A DNA stretch of 64,000 nucleotides from Microbacterium sp. W4I20 (lineage in GTDB: Bacteria > Actinomycetota > Actinomycetes > Actinomycetales > Microbacteriaceae). Within the stretch, counting starts at the first letter, position 1, and the number at the start of each line of letters is the position of its first letter. The translations under genes were made by a program, and so were the position numbers. Location: positions 3,534,001 through 3,598,000 of the forward strand of contig NZ_JAUSYB010000001.1 of NCBI RefSeq assembly GCF_030816505.1, in the 5' to 3' direction. Below the pieces are notes generated by a model. The model was not told where the DNA came from, did not search any database, and worked only from the letters and a program-made list of their open reading frames with translations. Below are positions 52,038 through 62,837 of the stretch, piece after piece.

Positions 52038-52697
52038 ATGGTTGACATCAACTCCAAGATCTCCAAGGGAATGCTGGGCACGAAGCTCGGTATGACCCAG
52101 GTGTGGAACGAGAGCGGCAAGCTCATTCCCGTCACCGTCATCGAACTCGCACCCAACGTGGTCACGCAGGTCCGCACCCCCGAGAAGGACGGCTACAACG
52201 CCGTTCAGATCGCGTACGGCCAGATCGACCCGCGCAAGGTGAACCAGCCCCTCACGGCTCACTTCGAGGCAGCCGGCGTCACGCCGCGTCGCCACGTCAC
52301 CGAGATCCGTACGGCTGACGCTGCTGACTACTCACTCGGTCAGGAGCTCACGGTCGACGGCACGTTCGAAGCCGGCCAGCTCGTCGACGTCGTCGGCACG
52401 AGCAAGGGCAAGGGCTTCGCCGGTGTCATGAAGCGTCACAACTTCAAGGGCGTCTCGGCATCGCACGGTTCGCACCGCAACCACCGCAAGCCCGGCTCCA
52501 TCGGCGCATCGTCGACCCCGAGCCGCGTCTTCAAGGGCATGCGCATGGCCGGCCGTATGGGTGGCGAGCGCGTGACCGTCCTCAACCTCACGGTGCACGC
52601 CATCGACATCGAGAAGGGTCTGCTGCTCGTCAAGGGCGCCGTCCCCGGTGCTCGTGGCCGCATCGTCTACGTCCGCAACGCAGTGAAGGGTGCCTGA
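52038..52697 (+). CDS. rplC: 50S ribosomal protein L3
   Basis: 219 aa. [15 protein letters not shown] start motif and the central [30 protein letters not shown] loop that reaches the peptidyl-transferase region. Eight nt after rpsJ. Confidence 0.98.
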   Translation: MVDINSKISKGMLGTKLGMTQVWNESGKLIPVTVIELAPNVVTQVRTPEKDGYNAVQIAYGQIDPRKVNQPLTAHFEAAGVTPRRHVTEIRTADAADYSLGQELTVDGTFEAGQLVDVVGTSKGKGFAGVMKRHNFKGVSASHGSHRNHRKPGSIGASSTPSRVFKGMRMAGRMGGERVTVLNLTVHAIDIEKGLLLVKGAVPGARGRIVYVRNAVKGA

Positions 52698-52699
52698 TC

Positions 52700-53362
52700 A
52701 TGGCTGACTCCACTCTCGCGCTCGACGTCCTCAAGGCAGACGGCAAGAAGGCAGGCTCCATCGAGCTTCCCGCCGCTCTGTTCGACGTCAAGACGAACAT
52801 TCCGCTCATCCACCAGGTCGTGGTCGCGCAGCTCGCTGCGGCCCGTCAGGGAACCCACTCGACCAAGCGTCGCGGTGAGGTCTCCGGTGCCGGCCGCAAG
52901 CCCTTCAAGCAGAAGGGCACGGGTAACGCCCGTCAGGGCTCGATCCGCGCGCCGCACATGACCGGCGGTGGCATCGTCCACGGCCCGAAGCCGCGCGACT
53001 ACTCGCAGCGCACGCCCAAGAAGATGATCGCTGCCGCCCTCCTGGGTGCGCTGAGCGACCGCTTCCGCGGCGACCGCATCCACGCCATCGAGTCCTTCGG
53101 GATCGACGGTGCGCCTTCGACCAAGACCGCGGTGAGCTTCCTCACCAACGTCGTGTCGTCGAAGAACGTGCTCGTCGTGATCGAGCGCGACGACGACGTG
53201 ACGCTGAAGAGCATCCGCAACCTGTCGAACCTGCACGTGCTGACGTTCGACCAGCTCAACGCCTACGACGTGCTCGTCTCCGACGACATCGTCTTCACCC
53301 AGGCCGCTCTCGAGGGCTTCGTCGCCTGGAAGACCGGCGCCAACCAGGAGGTCTCCGCATGA
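52700..53362 (+). CDS. rplD: 50S ribosomal protein L4
   Basis: 220 aa. The extended loop [26 protein letters not shown] lines the exit tunnel (macrolide-contact region looks normal). In many bacteria L4 autoregulates this operon. Stop overlaps the rplW ATG. Confidence 0.98.
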   Translation: MADSTLALDVLKADGKKAGSIELPAALFDVKTNIPLIHQVVVAQLAAARQGTHSTKRRGEVSGAGRKPFKQKGTGNARQGSIRAPHMTGGGIVHGPKPRDYSQRTPKKMIAAALLGALSDRFRGDRIHAIESFGIDGAPSTKTAVSFLTNVVSSKNVLVVIERDDDVTLKSIRNLSNLHVLTFDQLNAYDVLVSDDIVFTQAALEGFVAWKTGANQEVSA

Positions 53363-53682
53363 GCGAGCAGGCATCTGTTCTCCAGACGGCCCTGAACAAG
53401 GACCCGCGCGACATCATCCTGAAGCCGGTCGTGTCCGAGAAGAGCTACGGACTCATCGACGAAGGCAAGTACACCTTCCTCGTCGACCCGCGCGCTTCGA
53501 AGACCGAGATCAAGCTCGCCATCGAGAAGATCTTCGGCGTCAAGGTCGCGGGGGTCAACACCCTCAACCGCGTCGGCAAGGCTCGCCGCACCCGCTTCGG
53601 CACCGGCAAGCGCAAGGACACCAAGCGCGCCATCGTCACCCTGAAGTCGGGCACCATCGACATCTTCACGGCAATCGGCTGA
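53359..53682 (+). CDS. rplW: 50S ribosomal protein L23
   Basis: 107 aa. [49 protein letters not shown]; docking site for trigger factor and SRP at the tunnel exit. ATGA overlap with rplD. Confidence 0.98.
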   Translation: MSEQASVLQTALNKDPRDIILKPVVSEKSYGLIDEGKYTFLVDPRASKTEIKLAIEKIFGVKVAGVNTLNRVGKARRTRFGTGKRKDTKRAIVTLKSGTIDIFTAIG

Positions 53683-53702
53683 TCCGGGGGATAAGGACAA
53701 TA

Positions 53703-54542
53703 ATGGCTATTCGCAAGTACAAGCCCACGACCCCGGGCCGTCGCGGCTCGTCGGTGGCTGACTTCGCCGAGATCACTCGATCGACGCCGGAGAAGTCGCT
53801 GCTGCGCCCGCTCTCGAAGACCGGTGGTCGCAACAACCAGGGCCGCATCACGACCCGTCACATCGGTGGTGGCCACAAGCGCCAGTACCGCGTCATCGAC
53901 TTCCGTCGCAATGACAAGGACGGCGTGGACGCCCGTGTCGCTCACATCGAGTACGACCCCAACCGCACCGCGCGCATCGCGCTGCTGCACTACTTCGACG
54001 GCGAGAAGCGCTACATCCTCGCGCCGGCGAAGCTGAAGCAGGGCGACGTCGTCGAGTCGGGTGCCGGGGCGGACATCAAGCCGGGCAACAACCTCCCGCT
54101 GAAGAACATCCCCACGGGTACCGTCATCCACGCGATCGAGCTCCGCCCCGGTGGCGGCGCGAAGATGGCTCGTTCGGCGGGCGCCTCCGTGCGTCTCGTC
54201 GCGAAGGACGGCAACTACGCCCAGCTGCGTCTGCCCTCGGGTGAGATCCGCAACGTCGATGCGCGCTGCCGCGCGACCATCGGTGAGGTCGGAAACGCCG
54301 AGCAGTCGAACATCAACTGGGGCAAGGCCGGCCGCATGCGCTGGAAGGGCGTCCGCCCGACCGTGCGTGGTGTCGCCATGAACCCGGTCGACCACCCGCA
54401 CGGTGGTGGTGAGGGCAAGACGTCCGGTGGACGTCACCCCGTCACCCCCTGGGGCCAGGCTGAGGGTCGTACCCGTCACGCCAACAAGGAAAGCGACAAG
54501 TACATCGTGCGTCGTCGTAACGCCGGCAAGAAGCGTAAGTAG
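53703..54542 (+). CDS. rplB: 50S ribosomal protein L2
   Basis: 279 aa. [21 protein letters not shown] and the conserved C-terminal [23 protein letters not shown] with the histidine near the peptidyl-transferase centre. Confidence 0.98.
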   Translation: MAIRKYKPTTPGRRGSSVADFAEITRSTPEKSLLRPLSKTGGRNNQGRITTRHIGGGHKRQYRVIDFRRNDKDGVDARVAHIEYDPNRTARIALLHYFDGEKRYILAPAKLKQGDVVESGAGADIKPGNNLPLKNIPTGTVIHAIELRPGGGAKMARSAGASVRLVAKDGNYAQLRLPSGEIRNVDARCRATIGEVGNAEQSNINWGKAGRMRWKGVRPTVRGVAMNPVDHPHGGGEGKTSGGRHPVTPWGQAEGRTRHANKESDKYIVRRRNAGKKRK

Positions 54543-54554
54543 GAGTAAGAGAAG

Positions 54555-54836
54555 ATGCCTCGCAGTCTTAAGAAGGGCCCCTTCGTCGACGATCACCTGC
54601 TTCGCAAGGTGGTCGTGCAGAACGAAGCCGGTACCAAGAACGTCATCAAGACCTGGTCTCGCCGGTCCATGATCATCCCGGCCATGCTGGGTCACACGAT
54701 CGCGGTCCACGACGGACGCAAGCACATTCCTGTGTTCGTGTCCGAGACCATGGTCGGTCACAAGCTGGGCGAGTTCGCGCCCACCCGCACCTTCCGCGGC
54801 CACGAGAAGGACGACAAGAAGGGGCGGCGCCGCTAA
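54555..54836 (+). CDS. rpsS: 30S ribosomal protein S19
   Basis: 93 aa. [19 protein letters not shown] and [17 protein letters not shown] are diagnostic. Its TAA shares a base with the rplV ATG. Confidence 0.98.
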   Translation: MPRSLKKGPFVDDHLLRKVVVQNEAGTKNVIKTWSRRSMIIPAMLGHTIAVHDGRKHIPVFVSETMVGHKLGEFAPTRTFRGHEKDDKKGRRR

Positions 54837-55234
54837 TGGTCGAATCGATCGCACGCGTGCGACACATCCGCGTGACCCCTCAGAAGGCTCGTCGTGTCGT
54901 CGCGCTCATCAAGGGCAAGCAGGCCCAGGAGGCTCTCGCGATCCTGAAGTTCGCGCAGCAGAGCGCCAGTGAGCCGATCTACAAGCTTGTCGCGTCGGCC
55001 ATGGCCAACGCGCAGGTCAAGGCGGATCGCGACGGCGAGTTCCTCGACGAGCAGGACCTGTACGTGGCTAACGCCTACGTCGACGAGGGCACGACGCTCA
55101 AGCGTTTCCAGCCCCGTGCACAGGGTCGCGCTTTCCAGATCAAGAAGCGCACGAGCCACATCACGGTCGTGCTCTCGACGCCTGAGGCGGCTCCGGCCGC
55201 TACGGGCGACAGCAAGAAGAAGGCGAGCAAGTAA
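54836..55234 (+). CDS. rplV: 50S ribosomal protein L22
   Basis: 132 aa. [22 protein letters not shown] and the beta-hairpin [23 protein letters not shown] that lines the tunnel. A ~15-residue Ala/Lys tail. TAATG junctions on both sides. Confidence 0.98.
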   Translation: MVESIARVRHIRVTPQKARRVVALIKGKQAQEALAILKFAQQSASEPIYKLVASAMANAQVKADRDGEFLDEQDLYVANAYVDEGTTLKRFQPRAQGRAFQIKKRTSHITVVLSTPEAAPAATGDSKKKASK

Positions 55235-55989
55235 TGGGACAGAAGGTAAACCCGTACGGCTTCCGCCTCGGCATCACGACGGACCACGTCTCGCGTTGGT
55301 TCTCTGACTCGACGAAGCCGGGTCAGCGTTACGCCGACTACGTGGCCGAAGACATCAAGATCCGCAACCTGCTCAAGACGCAGCTCGACCGCGCCGGAGT
55401 CTCGAACATCGAGATCGAGCGCACCCGTGACCGCGTCCGCGTCGACATCCACACCGCCCGTCCGGGCATCGTGATCGGTCGTCGTGGAGCCGAGGCCGAG
55501 CGCATCCGCGGCGACCTCGAGAAGCTCTCGGGCAAGCAGATCCAGCTGAACATCCTCGAGGTGAAGAACCCCGAAGCTGACGCTCAGCTCGTCGCGCAGG
55601 GCGTCGCCGAGCAGCTCTCTGCTCGCGTGGCTTTCCGTCGTGCGATGCGCAAGGGCATGCAGGGTGCACAGCGCGCAGGCGCCAAGGGCATCCGCATCCA
55701 GGTCGCCGGCCGCCTCGGCGGCGCCGAGATGAGCCGGTCGGAGTTCTACCGCGAGGGTCGTGTGCCGCTGCACACGCTCCGTGCGAACATCGACTACGGC
55801 TTCTACGAGGCGAAGACCACCTTCGGCCGCATCGGCGTGAAGGTCTGGATCTACAAGGGCGACCTCACCGCGAAGGAGCTCGCTCGCGAGCAGGCCAACG
55901 CACCCAAGGCTCGTCGTGACGACCGTGGTGGCGACCGCCGCCGTGCCCCGCGCAACGAGGCACCTGTTGCAGAAGGAGCGTCTGCCTGA
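55234..55989 (+). CDS. rpsC: 30S ribosomal protein S3
   Basis: 251 aa. [20 protein letters not shown] domain with [17 protein letters not shown]-terminal [19 protein letters not shown] and an Arg/Ala-rich tail. TAATG junction with rplV; its stop overlaps the rplP ATG. Confidence 0.98.
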   Translation: MGQKVNPYGFRLGITTDHVSRWFSDSTKPGQRYADYVAEDIKIRNLLKTQLDRAGVSNIEIERTRDRVRVDIHTARPGIVIGRRGAEAERIRGDLEKLSGKQIQLNILEVKNPEADAQLVAQGVAEQLSARVAFRRAMRKGMQGAQRAGAKGIRIQVAGRLGGAEMSRSEFYREGRVPLHTLRANIDYGFYEAKTTFGRIGVKVWIYKGDLTAKELAREQANAPKARRDDRGGDRRRAPRNEAPVAEGASA

Positions 55990-56408
55990 TGCTTATCCCC
56001 CGCAAGGTCAAGTACCGCAAGCAGCATCACCCCAAGCGTGATGGTGCGGCGACCGGTGGCACGAAGGTCTCCTTCGGCGAGTTTGGCATCCAGGCTCTGA
56101 CGCCCGCGTATGTCACGAACCGTCAGATCGAGTCCGCTCGTATCGCCATGACCCGTCACATCAAGCGTGGCGGCAAGGTGTGGATCAACATCTACCCCGA
56201 CCGTCCGCTCACGAAGAAGCCGGCCGAAACCCGCATGGGTTCCGGTAAGGGTTCGCCGGAGTGGTGGGTCGCGAACGTCAAGCCGGGCCGCGTCCTCTTC
56301 GAGGTCGCCGGTGTCAACGAGGAACTCGCTCGTGAAGCACTGACCCGAGCAATTCACAAGCTGCCGCTCAAGGCACGCATCATCAAGCGCGAGGAGGGCG
56401 ACGCGTAA
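55989..56408 (+). CDS. rplP: 50S ribosomal protein L16
   Basis: 139 aa. [17 protein letters not shown], GFGxxG-type [20 protein letters not shown], and [24 protein letters not shown]. Stop overlaps rpmC. Confidence 0.98.
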   Translation: MLIPRKVKYRKQHHPKRDGAATGGTKVSFGEFGIQALTPAYVTNRQIESARIAMTRHIKRGGKVWINIYPDRPLTKKPAETRMGSGKGSPEWWVANVKPGRVLFEVAGVNEELAREALTRAIHKLPLKARIIKREEGDA

Positions 56409-56725
56409 TGGCGATCGGCACCAAGGAGCTCGCTCCGGCAGAGCTCGACACGTTCGAAGACCAGCGCCTCGTTGAGGAGCTGCGCAAGGCCAAGGAGGAG
56501 CTGTTCAACCTCCGTTTCCAGTCGGCCACCGGCCAGCTGGAGAGCCACGGCCGCATCCGCGCCGTCAAGCGCGACATCGCGCGCCTCTACACCGTGATCC
56601 GCGAACGCGAGCTGGGCATCCGTGCGACGCCCGCTCCCGTCGAGGCTCCGGCCAAGAAGGCGACCAAGTCGAAGGCGAAGAAAGCGGATGCCGCTGACGA
56701 CGCCGTGAAGGAAGAGGCTGAGTGA
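56408..56725 (+). CDS. rpmC: 50S ribosomal protein L29 with long C-terminal tail
   Basis: 105 aa. Core [47 protein letters not shown] (residues ~20-70), then a ~35-residue Pro/Ala/Lys tail ending in [10 protein letters not shown]29 is usually 60-80 aa, so the tail is extra. TGATG junction with rpsQ. Confidence 0.96.
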   Translation: MAIGTKELAPAELDTFEDQRLVEELRKAKEELFNLRFQSATGQLESHGRIRAVKRDIARLYTVIRERELGIRATPAPVEAPAKKATKSKAKKADAADDAVKEEAE

Positions 56726-57058
56726 TGGCCACCAAGAAGGAAGCGACTGTGGAGACGCAGGCCGCAGGACACGAGTCGTCCGCACACGATGTGCGCGACG
56801 AGGCGGCCCGCGGTTACCGCAAGACGCGTCGCGGCTATGTCGTCAGCGACAAGATGGACAAGACCATCGTGGTCGAGGTCGAGGACCGCGTGAAGCACCC
56901 GCTTTACGGCAAGGTCATCCGCCGCACCTCGAAGGTCAAGGCGCACGATGAGGCGAACACCGCCGGCATCGGCGACCTGGTCCTGATCAACGAGACCCGG
57001 CCCGCTCAGCGCCACGAAGCGCTGGCGTCTGGTGGAGATTCTGGAGAAGGCCAAGTGA
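56725..57058 (+). CDS. rpsQ: 30S ribosomal protein S17, frameshifted near its C-terminus
   Basis: The core [36 protein letters not shown]...INETRP is intact. At 57001-57003 the run CCC contains one base too many: with two Cs the frame reads [21 protein letters not shown] and stops at 57056-57058, the normal S17 end. As sequenced, the frame instead reads [18 protein letters not shown] and enters rplN without a stop, giving a 232-residue S17-L14 fusion from this ATG. An essential gene is unlikely to tolerate this, so a base-call error is the first explanation. Confidence 0.9.
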
Positions 57059-57423
57059 TTCAGCAGGAGTCCCGCCTCAAGGTCGCCGACAACACCGGCG
57101 CCAAGGAGCTGCTCACCATCCGTGTTCTCGGCGGTTCCAAGCGCCGTTACGCGGGTCTGGGCGACACCATCGTCGCGACCGTCAAGGACGCGATCCCGGG
57201 CGGCAACGTCAAGAAGGGCGACGTCGTCAAGGCGGTCATCGTCCGCACCAAGAAGGAGACGCGCCGTCCCGACGGCTCGTACATCAAGTTCGACGAGAAC
57301 GCCGCCGTCATCCTGAAGACCGACGGGGAGCCCCGCGGCACCCGTATCTTCGGACCGGTCGGTCGTGAGCTTCGCGACAAGAAGTTCATGAAGATCGTCT
57401 CGCTCGCGCCGGAGGTTATTTAG
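57055..57423 (+). CDS. rplN: 50S ribosomal protein L14
   Basis: 122 aa, exact family length, from GTG 57055: (M)[27 protein letters not shown]... [28 protein letters not shown]. The GTG overlaps the corrected S17 stop (GTGA). As sequenced, the S17 frame runs directly into this gene. Confidence 0.97.
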   Translation: MIQQESRLKVADNTGAKELLTIRVLGGSKRRYAGLGDTIVATVKDAIPGGNVKKGDVVKAVIVRTKKETRRPDGSYIKFDENAAVILKTDGEPRGTRIFGPVGRELRDKKFMKIVSLAPEVI

Positions 57424-57425
57424 TC

Positions 57426-57785
57426 ATGGCGAAGATCAAGAAGGGTGACCTGGTTCAGGTCATCACCGGAGCCACGCAGGAGCGTGGCGGCGATCGCGGC
57501 AAGCAGGGCAAGGTCCTCGAGGTCCTCGCCGAGAAGAACCGCGTCATCGTCGAAGGCGTGAACTACGTCACCAAGCACACCCGCGTCGGCCAGACGCAGC
57601 GTGGCACGAAGACCGGTGGCCTCGAGACCGTCGAGGCCTCCATCCACATCTCGAACGTCGCAGTCGTCGACCCCTCGACCAAGAAGCCGACCAAGGTCGG
57701 CCACCGGGTCGAGGAGCAGACCAAGGACGGCGTCAAGCGCACCGTCCGCGTGCGCTTCGCGAAGAAGAGCGGTAAGGACCTCTGA
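57426..57785 (+). CDS. rplX: 50S ribosomal protein L24
   Basis: 119 aa. KOW motif [31 protein letters not shown] followed by [11 protein letters not shown] and [17 protein letters not shown]. Starts 2 nt after rplN; stop overlaps rplE. Confidence 0.98.
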   Translation: MAKIKKGDLVQVITGATQERGGDRGKQGKVLEVLAEKNRVIVEGVNYVTKHTRVGQTQRGTKTGGLETVEASIHISNVAVVDPSTKKPTKVGHRVEEQTKDGVKRTVRVRFAKKSGKDL

Positions 57786-58375
57786 TGAGCACCGACACTG
57801 CCGCGCCGGCTGGCAAGATCCAGCCGCGCCTGAAGCAGAAGTACAACACCGACATCAAGAAGGCACTGCAGGAAGAGTTCGGCTACTCGAACGTCATGCA
57901 GATCCCCGGCTTGGTCAAGGTCGTCGTGAACACCGGTGTCGGTGAAGCGGCACGTGACAGCAAGGTGATCGATGGTGCGGTCGACGACCTCACCAAGATC
58001 ACCGGCCAGAAGCCGATCGTGACGAAGGCCCGCAAGTCCATCGCGCAGTTCAAGCTGCGCGAGGGCCAGGCCATCGGCGCGCACGTCACCCTCCGTGGTG
58101 ACCGCGCGTGGGAGTTCGTGGACCGCCTGGTCTCGCTCGCCCTGCCGCGCATCCGCGACTTCCGCGGCCTGTCGCCGAAGCAGTTCGACGGCAACGGCAA
58201 CTACACCTTCGGTCTCCAGGAGCAGAGCGTGTTCCACGAGATCGATCAGGACAAGATCGACCGCGTTCGCGGTTTCGACATCACTGTCGTCACCACCGCG
58301 AAGACGGATGACGAGGGTCGGGCACTGCTCCGCCACCTCGGCTTCCCGTTCCGCGCGGACGACGCACAGGCGTAA
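57785..58375 (+). CDS. rplE: 50S ribosomal protein L5
   Basis: 196 aa. [51 protein letters not shown] and the 5S rRNA-binding [20 protein letters not shown]. No rpsN follows; the next gene is rpsH after 131 bp. Confidence 0.98.
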   Translation: MSTDTAAPAGKIQPRLKQKYNTDIKKALQEEFGYSNVMQIPGLVKVVVNTGVGEAARDSKVIDGAVDDLTKITGQKPIVTKARKSIAQFKLREGQAIGAHVTLRGDRAWEFVDRLVSLALPRIRDFRGLSPKQFDGNGNYTFGLQEQSVFHEIDQDKIDRVRGFDITVVTTAKTDDEGRALLRHLGFPFRADDAQA

Positions 58376-58376
58376 G

Positions 58377-58416
58377 CCTTCGACGGGCTCAGTGGTCACT
58401 GGTCACTGAGCCCGTC
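58377..58416. terminator. Inverted repeat between rplE and rpsH (REP-like variant)
   Basis: GACGGGCTCAGTG (58382-58394) pairs perfectly with CACTGAGCCCGTC (58404-58416), 9-nt loop. The left flank CCTTCGACGGGCTCAG is a one-base variant of the REP-like repeat at 49167 and 51584. TACAAT at 58427-58432 could be an internal promoter -10 for the spc half. Confidence 0.6.
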
Positions 58417-58506
58417 GGTCTGCACGTACAATTGAAGATTGCGTGTCATCGCAGGCCGTCTGTCGTGTAACGGCAGCCGGAACCTCATGAACAAAGGAAA
58501 ACAACA

Positions 58507-58905
58507 ATGACAATGACAGACCCGGTCGCAGATCTGCTGACCCGTCTGCGCAACGCGAACTCGGCGCACCACGATTCCGTGACCCTGCCGTCGAGCAAGC
58601 TCAAGACGCACATCGCCGAGATCCTCCAGCAGGAGGGCTACATCGCCGGCTGGGAGACCTCCGACGCACGCGTCGGGAAGAACCTCACGCTTTCGCTGAA
58701 GTACGGCCCGAACCGCGAGCGCTCGATCGCAGGCATCAAGCGTGTCTCGAAGCCCGGCCTCCGCGTCTACGCGAAGTCCACGGAGCTCCCCAAGGTGCTC
58801 GGCGGTCTCGGCGTGGCCATCCTGTCCACTTCCTCCGGTCTTCTCACCGACCGTCAGGCTGAGCAGAAGGGCGTGGGCGGAGAAGTTCTCGCCTACGTGT
58901 GGTAA
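58507..58905 (+). CDS. rpsH: 30S ribosomal protein S8
   Basis: 132 aa. [25 protein letters not shown] and C-terminal [21 protein letters not shown]...GGEVLAYVW. It binds 16S helix 21 and in some bacteria represses the spc genes. AAAGGAAAACA lies upstream of the ATG. Confidence 0.98.
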   Translation: MTMTDPVADLLTRLRNANSAHHDSVTLPSSKLKTHIAEILQQEGYIAGWETSDARVGKNLTLSLKYGPNRERSIAGIKRVSKPGLRVYAKSTELPKVLGGLGVAILSTSSGLLTDRQAEQKGVGGEVLAYVW

Positions 58906-58911
58906 TCCCTC

Positions 58912-59448
58912 ATGTCGCGTATTGGACGACTTCCCATCGACGTGCCTGCGGGCGTCACCGTTTCGGTCGACGGCCGCGAGGTCGCGGTGAAGGGCCCCAA
59001 GGGTGAACTCACCCTCACGGTGGCCGAGCCCATCGAGGTCGCGGTCGAGGAGAACCAGGTTCTGGTCTCTCGTCCCGACGACGAGCGCGAGTCGCGGTCG
59101 CTTCACGGCCTGACCCGCACGCTCATCAACAACAACATCATCGGCGTGACCCAGGGGTACACCAAGGGTCTCGAGGTCGTCGGAACCGGTTACCGCGTCG
59201 CGCAGAAGGGGAGCTCGGTCGAGTTCGCCCTCGGCTTCTCGCACCCGGTCCTGATCGACCCGCCCGCCGGCATCACGCTTACGGTCGAGGGCACCAACAA
59301 GCTCACCGTCAGCGGGATCGACAAGCAGGCTGTCGGCGAGGCAGCTGCCAACATCCGCAAGATCCGCAAGCCCGAGCCGTACAAGGGCAAGGGTGTGCGC
59401 TACGCCGGCGAGAACGTGCGTCGCAAGGCCGGAAAGAGTGGTAAGTAA
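58912..59448 (+). CDS. rplF: 50S ribosomal protein L6
   Basis: 178 aa. [33 protein letters not shown] and the C-terminal [23 protein letters not shown]. Confidence 0.98.
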   Translation: MSRIGRLPIDVPAGVTVSVDGREVAVKGPKGELTLTVAEPIEVAVEENQVLVSRPDDERESRSLHGLTRTLINNNIIGVTQGYTKGLEVVGTGYRVAQKGSSVEFALGFSHPVLIDPPAGITLTVEGTNKLTVSGIDKQAVGEAAANIRKIRKPEPYKGKGVRYAGENVRRKAGKSGK

Positions 59449-59450
59449 CC

Positions 59451-59810
59451 ATGGCTCTCAAGTCAAAGTCTGACGCCCGCGCGCGTCGTCACGCCCGCCT
59501 TCGCAAGAAGGTCGTCGGCACCGAGGTGCGTCCGCGCCTCGTCGTCAACCGTTCGGCCCGCCACGTCTTCGTGCAGCTGGTCGACGACAGCAAGGGTCAC
59601 ACCGTCGCGTCGGCTTCGACGCTCGAGACCGACCTGCGCTCGCTCGAGGGTGACAAGACCGCCAAGGCACGCAAGGTCGGCGAGCTCCTCGCCGAGCGCG
59701 CGAAGGCCGCAGGCGTTTCCGAGGCAGTGTTCGACCGTGGCGGCAACCGCTACGCCGGTCGTGTCGCCGCCATCGCCGACGGCGCCCGCGAAGGGGGTCT
59801 GGCACTGTGA
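59451..59810 (+). CDS. rplR: 50S ribosomal protein L18
   Basis: 119 aa. [47 protein letters not shown] and C-terminal [24 protein letters not shown]; 5S rRNA binder. Stop overlaps the rpsE GTG. Confidence 0.98.
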   Translation: MALKSKSDARARRHARLRKKVVGTEVRPRLVVNRSARHVFVQLVDDSKGHTVASASTLETDLRSLEGDKTAKARKVGELLAERAKAAGVSEAVFDRGGNRYAGRVAAIADGAREGGLAL

Positions 59811-60523
59811 GTGACAACAAGGAGAACGAAGTGACCGATACGGCTGCTGCCGCTCCCGAGACGGCTCCTGTCGTCTCCGAGACGGCCGCCGGTACGACCC
59901 AGGCCGAGCCGGCTCGCGAGGGCCGCCGCGGCGGCGGTCGCGATCGCAACCAGGGTGGCGGCCGTGACCGCAACTCGCGTGACCGTGGCGACAACCAGTT
60001 CCTGGAGCGCGTCGTCACCATCAACCGCGTCTCGAAGGTCGTCAAGGGTGGTCGTCGCTTCAGCTTCACCGCTCTCGTGGTCGTCGGTGACGGCAACGGT
60101 CTGGTGGGCGTCGGCTACGGCAAGGCCCGTGAGGTCCCTCTGGCGATCTCGAAGGGTGTCGAAGAGGCCAAGCGCAACTTCTTCCGCGTCCCGCGCGTCG
60201 GCAGCACCATCCCGCACCCCGTGCAGGGTGAGGCAGCCGCCGGTGTCGTGCTGCTGCGTCCGGCTGCCGCCGGTACCGGTGTCATCGCCGGTGGTCCCGT
60301 CCGCGCCGTGCTCGAGTGCGCCGGCATCCACGACGTGCTGTCGAAGTCGCTCGGCTCGTCGAACACGATCAACATCGTGCACGCGACCGTCGCTGCCCTG
60401 AAGCAGCTCGAGGAGCCCCGTGCGGTCGCCGCACGTCGTGGCCTCGAGTTCGACCAGGTTGCTCCGGCGCGTCTCGTCCGTGCGGAGGCCGACGCCATCG
60501 CCGCACAGAAGGTAGGTGCCTGA
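59807..60523 (+). CDS. rpsE: 30S ribosomal protein S5 with N-terminal extension
   Basis: 238 aa. The core begins at [37 protein letters not shown] (~residue 65). The first ~60 residues are an Ala/Thr/Glu then Arg/Gly-rich extension ([20 protein letters not shown]), likely disordered. GTGA overlap with rplR; TGATG junction with rpmD. Confidence 0.97.
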   Translation: MSDNKENEVTDTAAAAPETAPVVSETAAGTTQAEPAREGRRGGGRDRNQGGGRDRNSRDRGDNQFLERVVTINRVSKVVKGGRRFSFTALVVVGDGNGLVGVGYGKAREVPLAISKGVEEAKRNFFRVPRVGSTIPHPVQGEAAAGVVLLRPAAAGTGVIAGGPVRAVLECAGIHDVLSKSLGSSNTINIVHATVAALKQLEEPRAVAARRGLEFDQVAPARLVRAEADAIAAQKVGA

Positions 60524-60708
60524 TGGCTTCGCGCCTCAAGGTCACGCAGATCAAGTCCAAGGTGAGCGAGAAGCAGAACCAGCGTGACACGCTGCGCAGC
60601 CTCGGTCTGAAGCGCATCGGTGACAGCACCGTGCGCCCCGACGACGCGCAGAATCGCGGGTACGTCAAGACCGTCGCACACCTCGTCAAGGTTGAGGAGA
60701 TCGACTAA
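60523..60708 (+). CDS. rpmD: 50S ribosomal protein L30
   Basis: 61 aa. [57 protein letters not shown]. Its TAA shares a base with the rplO ATG. Confidence 0.97.
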   Translation: MASRLKVTQIKSKVSEKQNQRDTLRSLGLKRIGDSTVRPDDAQNRGYVKTVAHLVKVEEID

Positions 60709-61361
60709 TGGCTGAGAAGAACGACGCCGTCGAGGCCGAGAAGAAGGCCCCGAAGAAGGCTGCTGCTCCCAAGGCTGCCGCCGAGAAGAAGCCGGCTGAG
60801 AAGAAGCCCGCCGCGAAGAAGGCGCCGGCCAAGACCGCCGCTGCCGACGCCAAGGCCGACGCTCCTGCCAAGAAGCCCGCCGCCAAGAAGGATGCGCCGA
60901 AGAAGGATGCTCCGGCATCCCGCCCCGGCGTCCTGAAGGTGCACCACCTGCGTCCGGTCCCCGGATCCAACACCGCCAAGACTCGCGTCGGCCGTGGTGA
61001 GGGTTCCAAGGGTAAGACCGCTGGTCGTGGAACCAAGGGCACAAAGGCTCGCAACACCGTTCGCGTCGGTTTCGAGGGTGGGCAGATGCCTCTGCACATG
61101 CGCACCCCGAAGCTGCGCGGGTTCAAGAACCCGTTCCGCGTCGAGTACCAGGTCGTGAACCTGGAGAAGCTCGCCGAGCTGTACCCGAAGGGCGGAGACG
61201 TCACCGTCACCGACCTGGTCGCCAAGGGTGCCGTTCGCAAGAACGAGAAGGTCAAGGTTCTCGGAAACGGCGACATCGCCGTCAAGCTCACCGTCGCGGT
61301 CGACAAGGTCTCGGGTTCCGCCGAGCAGAAGATCGTGGCTGCGGGCGGTTCCGTCAAGTAA
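60708..61361 (+). CDS. rplO: 50S ribosomal protein L15 with long Lys/Ala-rich N-terminal extension
   Basis: 217 aa against ~145-150 in most bacteria. Residues 1-~70 are a histone-H1-like [21 protein letters not shown] tract. The true L15 core begins near [36 protein letters not shown]. The reading frame is continuous from ATG 60708, and the junction with rpmD (TAATG) shows the extension is translated. It may bind rRNA or nucleic acid more widely; function unknown. A terminator follows. Confidence 0.95.
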   Translation: MAEKNDAVEAEKKAPKKAAAPKAAAEKKPAEKKPAAKKAPAKTAAADAKADAPAKKPAAKKDAPKKDAPASRPGVLKVHHLRPVPGSNTAKTRVGRGEGSKGKTAGRGTKGTKARNTVRVGFEGGQMPLHMRTPKLRGFKNPFRVEYQVVNLEKLAELYPKGGDVTVTDLVAKGAVRKNEKVKVLGNGDIAVKLTVAVDKVSGSAEQKIVAAGGSVK

Positions 61362-61367
61362 CCACTG

Positions 61368-61404
61368 CACAAGAGGGGCCGGAGATTCTCCGGCCCCTCT
61401 TGTG
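61368..61404 (+). terminator. Terminator after rplO
   Basis: CACAAGAGGGGCCGGAG (61368-61384) pairs perfectly with CTCCGGCCCCTCTTGTG (61388-61404), 17-bp stem and ATT loop. It separates the ribosomal genes from secY. Confidence 0.7.
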
Positions 61405-61514
61405 GTTACACCACGCGGGTCAGGTTCGGCCCACGCAGTCCGGGGTTCCCGGATGGGTTACCCTGGTCTTTCAGCCGTCCTTCGGGAATCGGCAACTTTT
61501 CAGGAGGAACGTTC

Positions 61515-62837
61515 TTGTTCAGCGCCATCGCGCGGATCTTCCGCACGCCCGACCTGCGTCGGAAGATCGGTTTCACTCTCGCCATCGTCGCGATCTACCG
61601 ACTCGGGTCCAACGTCCCCGCACCGTTCGTGAACTTCCCGAACGTCGAAGAGTGTCTGGCGGCCAACAACGGCGCCGACGGCCTCCTCGGGCTCGTCAAC
61701 CTCTTCTCCGGTGGCGCGCTCCTCCAGCTCTCGATCTTCGCGCTCGGAGTGATGCCGTACATCACCGCGACGATCATCACGCAGCTGCTGCGTGTGGTCA
61801 TCCCGCACTTCGAGGCACTGCACAAGGAGGGCCAGGCCGGTCAGGCGCGGCTCACCCAGTACACGCGGTACCTCACCATCGCGCTCGCTCTGCTCCAGTC
61901 GACCACGCTCGTCACGGTCGCGCGCAGCGGTCAGCTCTTCGGCTCGACCGATCTCGCCGCCTGCCAGCAGCTGCTGACCAACGACGTCTGGTGGGCGCAG
62001 CTGCTCATCATCATGGCGATGACCGCCGGCACCGGCCTGATCATGTGGTTCGCCGAGCTCGTCACCGAGCGCGGCATCGGCAACGGCATGTCGCTCCTGA
62101 TCTTCACGTCGATCGCCGCCACCTTCCCCGGCGCCATGGGTCTCATCTGGCAGACCAAGGGCTTCGAGGTGTTCCTCCTGGTACTCGCGGTCGGCATCAT
62201 CGTGATGGGTCTCGTCGTCTTCGTCGAGCAATCGCAGCGCCGTATCCCCGTGCAGTACGCCAAGCGCATGGTCGGACGCCGCACCTACGGCGGCACCAAC
62301 ACCTACATCCCGATCAAGGTGAACATGGCGGGTGTGATCCCCGTGATCTTCGCCTCGTCGCTGCTCTACATCCCGGCGCTGATCGCGCAGTTCAACACGC
62401 CTCAGGACGGCTCCGTGCCGGCACCCTGGGTGACGTGGATCAGCGCGAACTTCACGACCGGCAACCACCCCGTGTACATGGCGGCGTACTTCCTGCTGAT
62501 CATCGGGTTCACCTACTTCTACGTCGCGATCACGTTCAACCCGGTCGAGGTCGCCGACAACATGAAGAAGTACGGCGGCTTCATCCCCGGCATCCGCGCA
62601 GGACGCCCGACGGCCGAGTACCTCGACTACGTCCTCACCCGCATCACGCTTCCCGGCTCGCTGTACCTCGGCCTGATCGCGCTCATCCCGCTGATCGCCC
62701 TGGCCACCGTCGGCGCCAACCAGAACTTCCCGTTCGGTGGCGCATCGATCCTGATCATCGTGGGCGTCGGCCTCGAGACGGTCAAGCAGATCGATGCACA
62801 GCTGCAGCAGCGTCACTACGAAGGGCTCCTCCGGTGA
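61515..62837 (+). CDS. secY: Protein translocase subunit SecY
   Basis: 440 aa, ten helices. N-terminal ARIFRTPDLRRKIGFTLAIVAIYRLGSNVPAP, plug region SGGALLQLSIFALGVMPYITATIITQLL, and NPVEVADNMKKYGGFIPGIRAGRPTAEYL in the late cytoplasmic loop. TTG start supported by AGGAGG (61502-61507) 7 nt upstream. Stop overlaps adk. Confidence 0.98.
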   Translation: MFSAIARIFRTPDLRRKIGFTLAIVAIYRLGSNVPAPFVNFPNVEECLAANNGADGLLGLVNLFSGGALLQLSIFALGVMPYITATIITQLLRVVIPHFEALHKEGQAGQARLTQYTRYLTIALALLQSTTLVTVARSGQLFGSTDLAACQQLLTNDVWWAQLLIIMAMTAGTGLIMWFAELVTERGIGNGMSLLIFTSIAATFPGAMGLIWQTKGFEVFLLVLAVGIIVMGLVVFVEQSQRRIPVQYAKRMVGRRTYGGTNTYIPIKVNMAGVIPVIFASSLLYIPALIAQFNTPQDGSVPAPWVTWISANFTTGNHPVYMAAYFLLIIGFTYFYVAITFNPVEVADNMKKYGGFIPGIRAGRPTAEYLDYVLTRITLPGSLYLGLIALIPLIALATVGANQNFPFGGASILIIVGVGLETVKQIDAQLQQRHYEGLLR

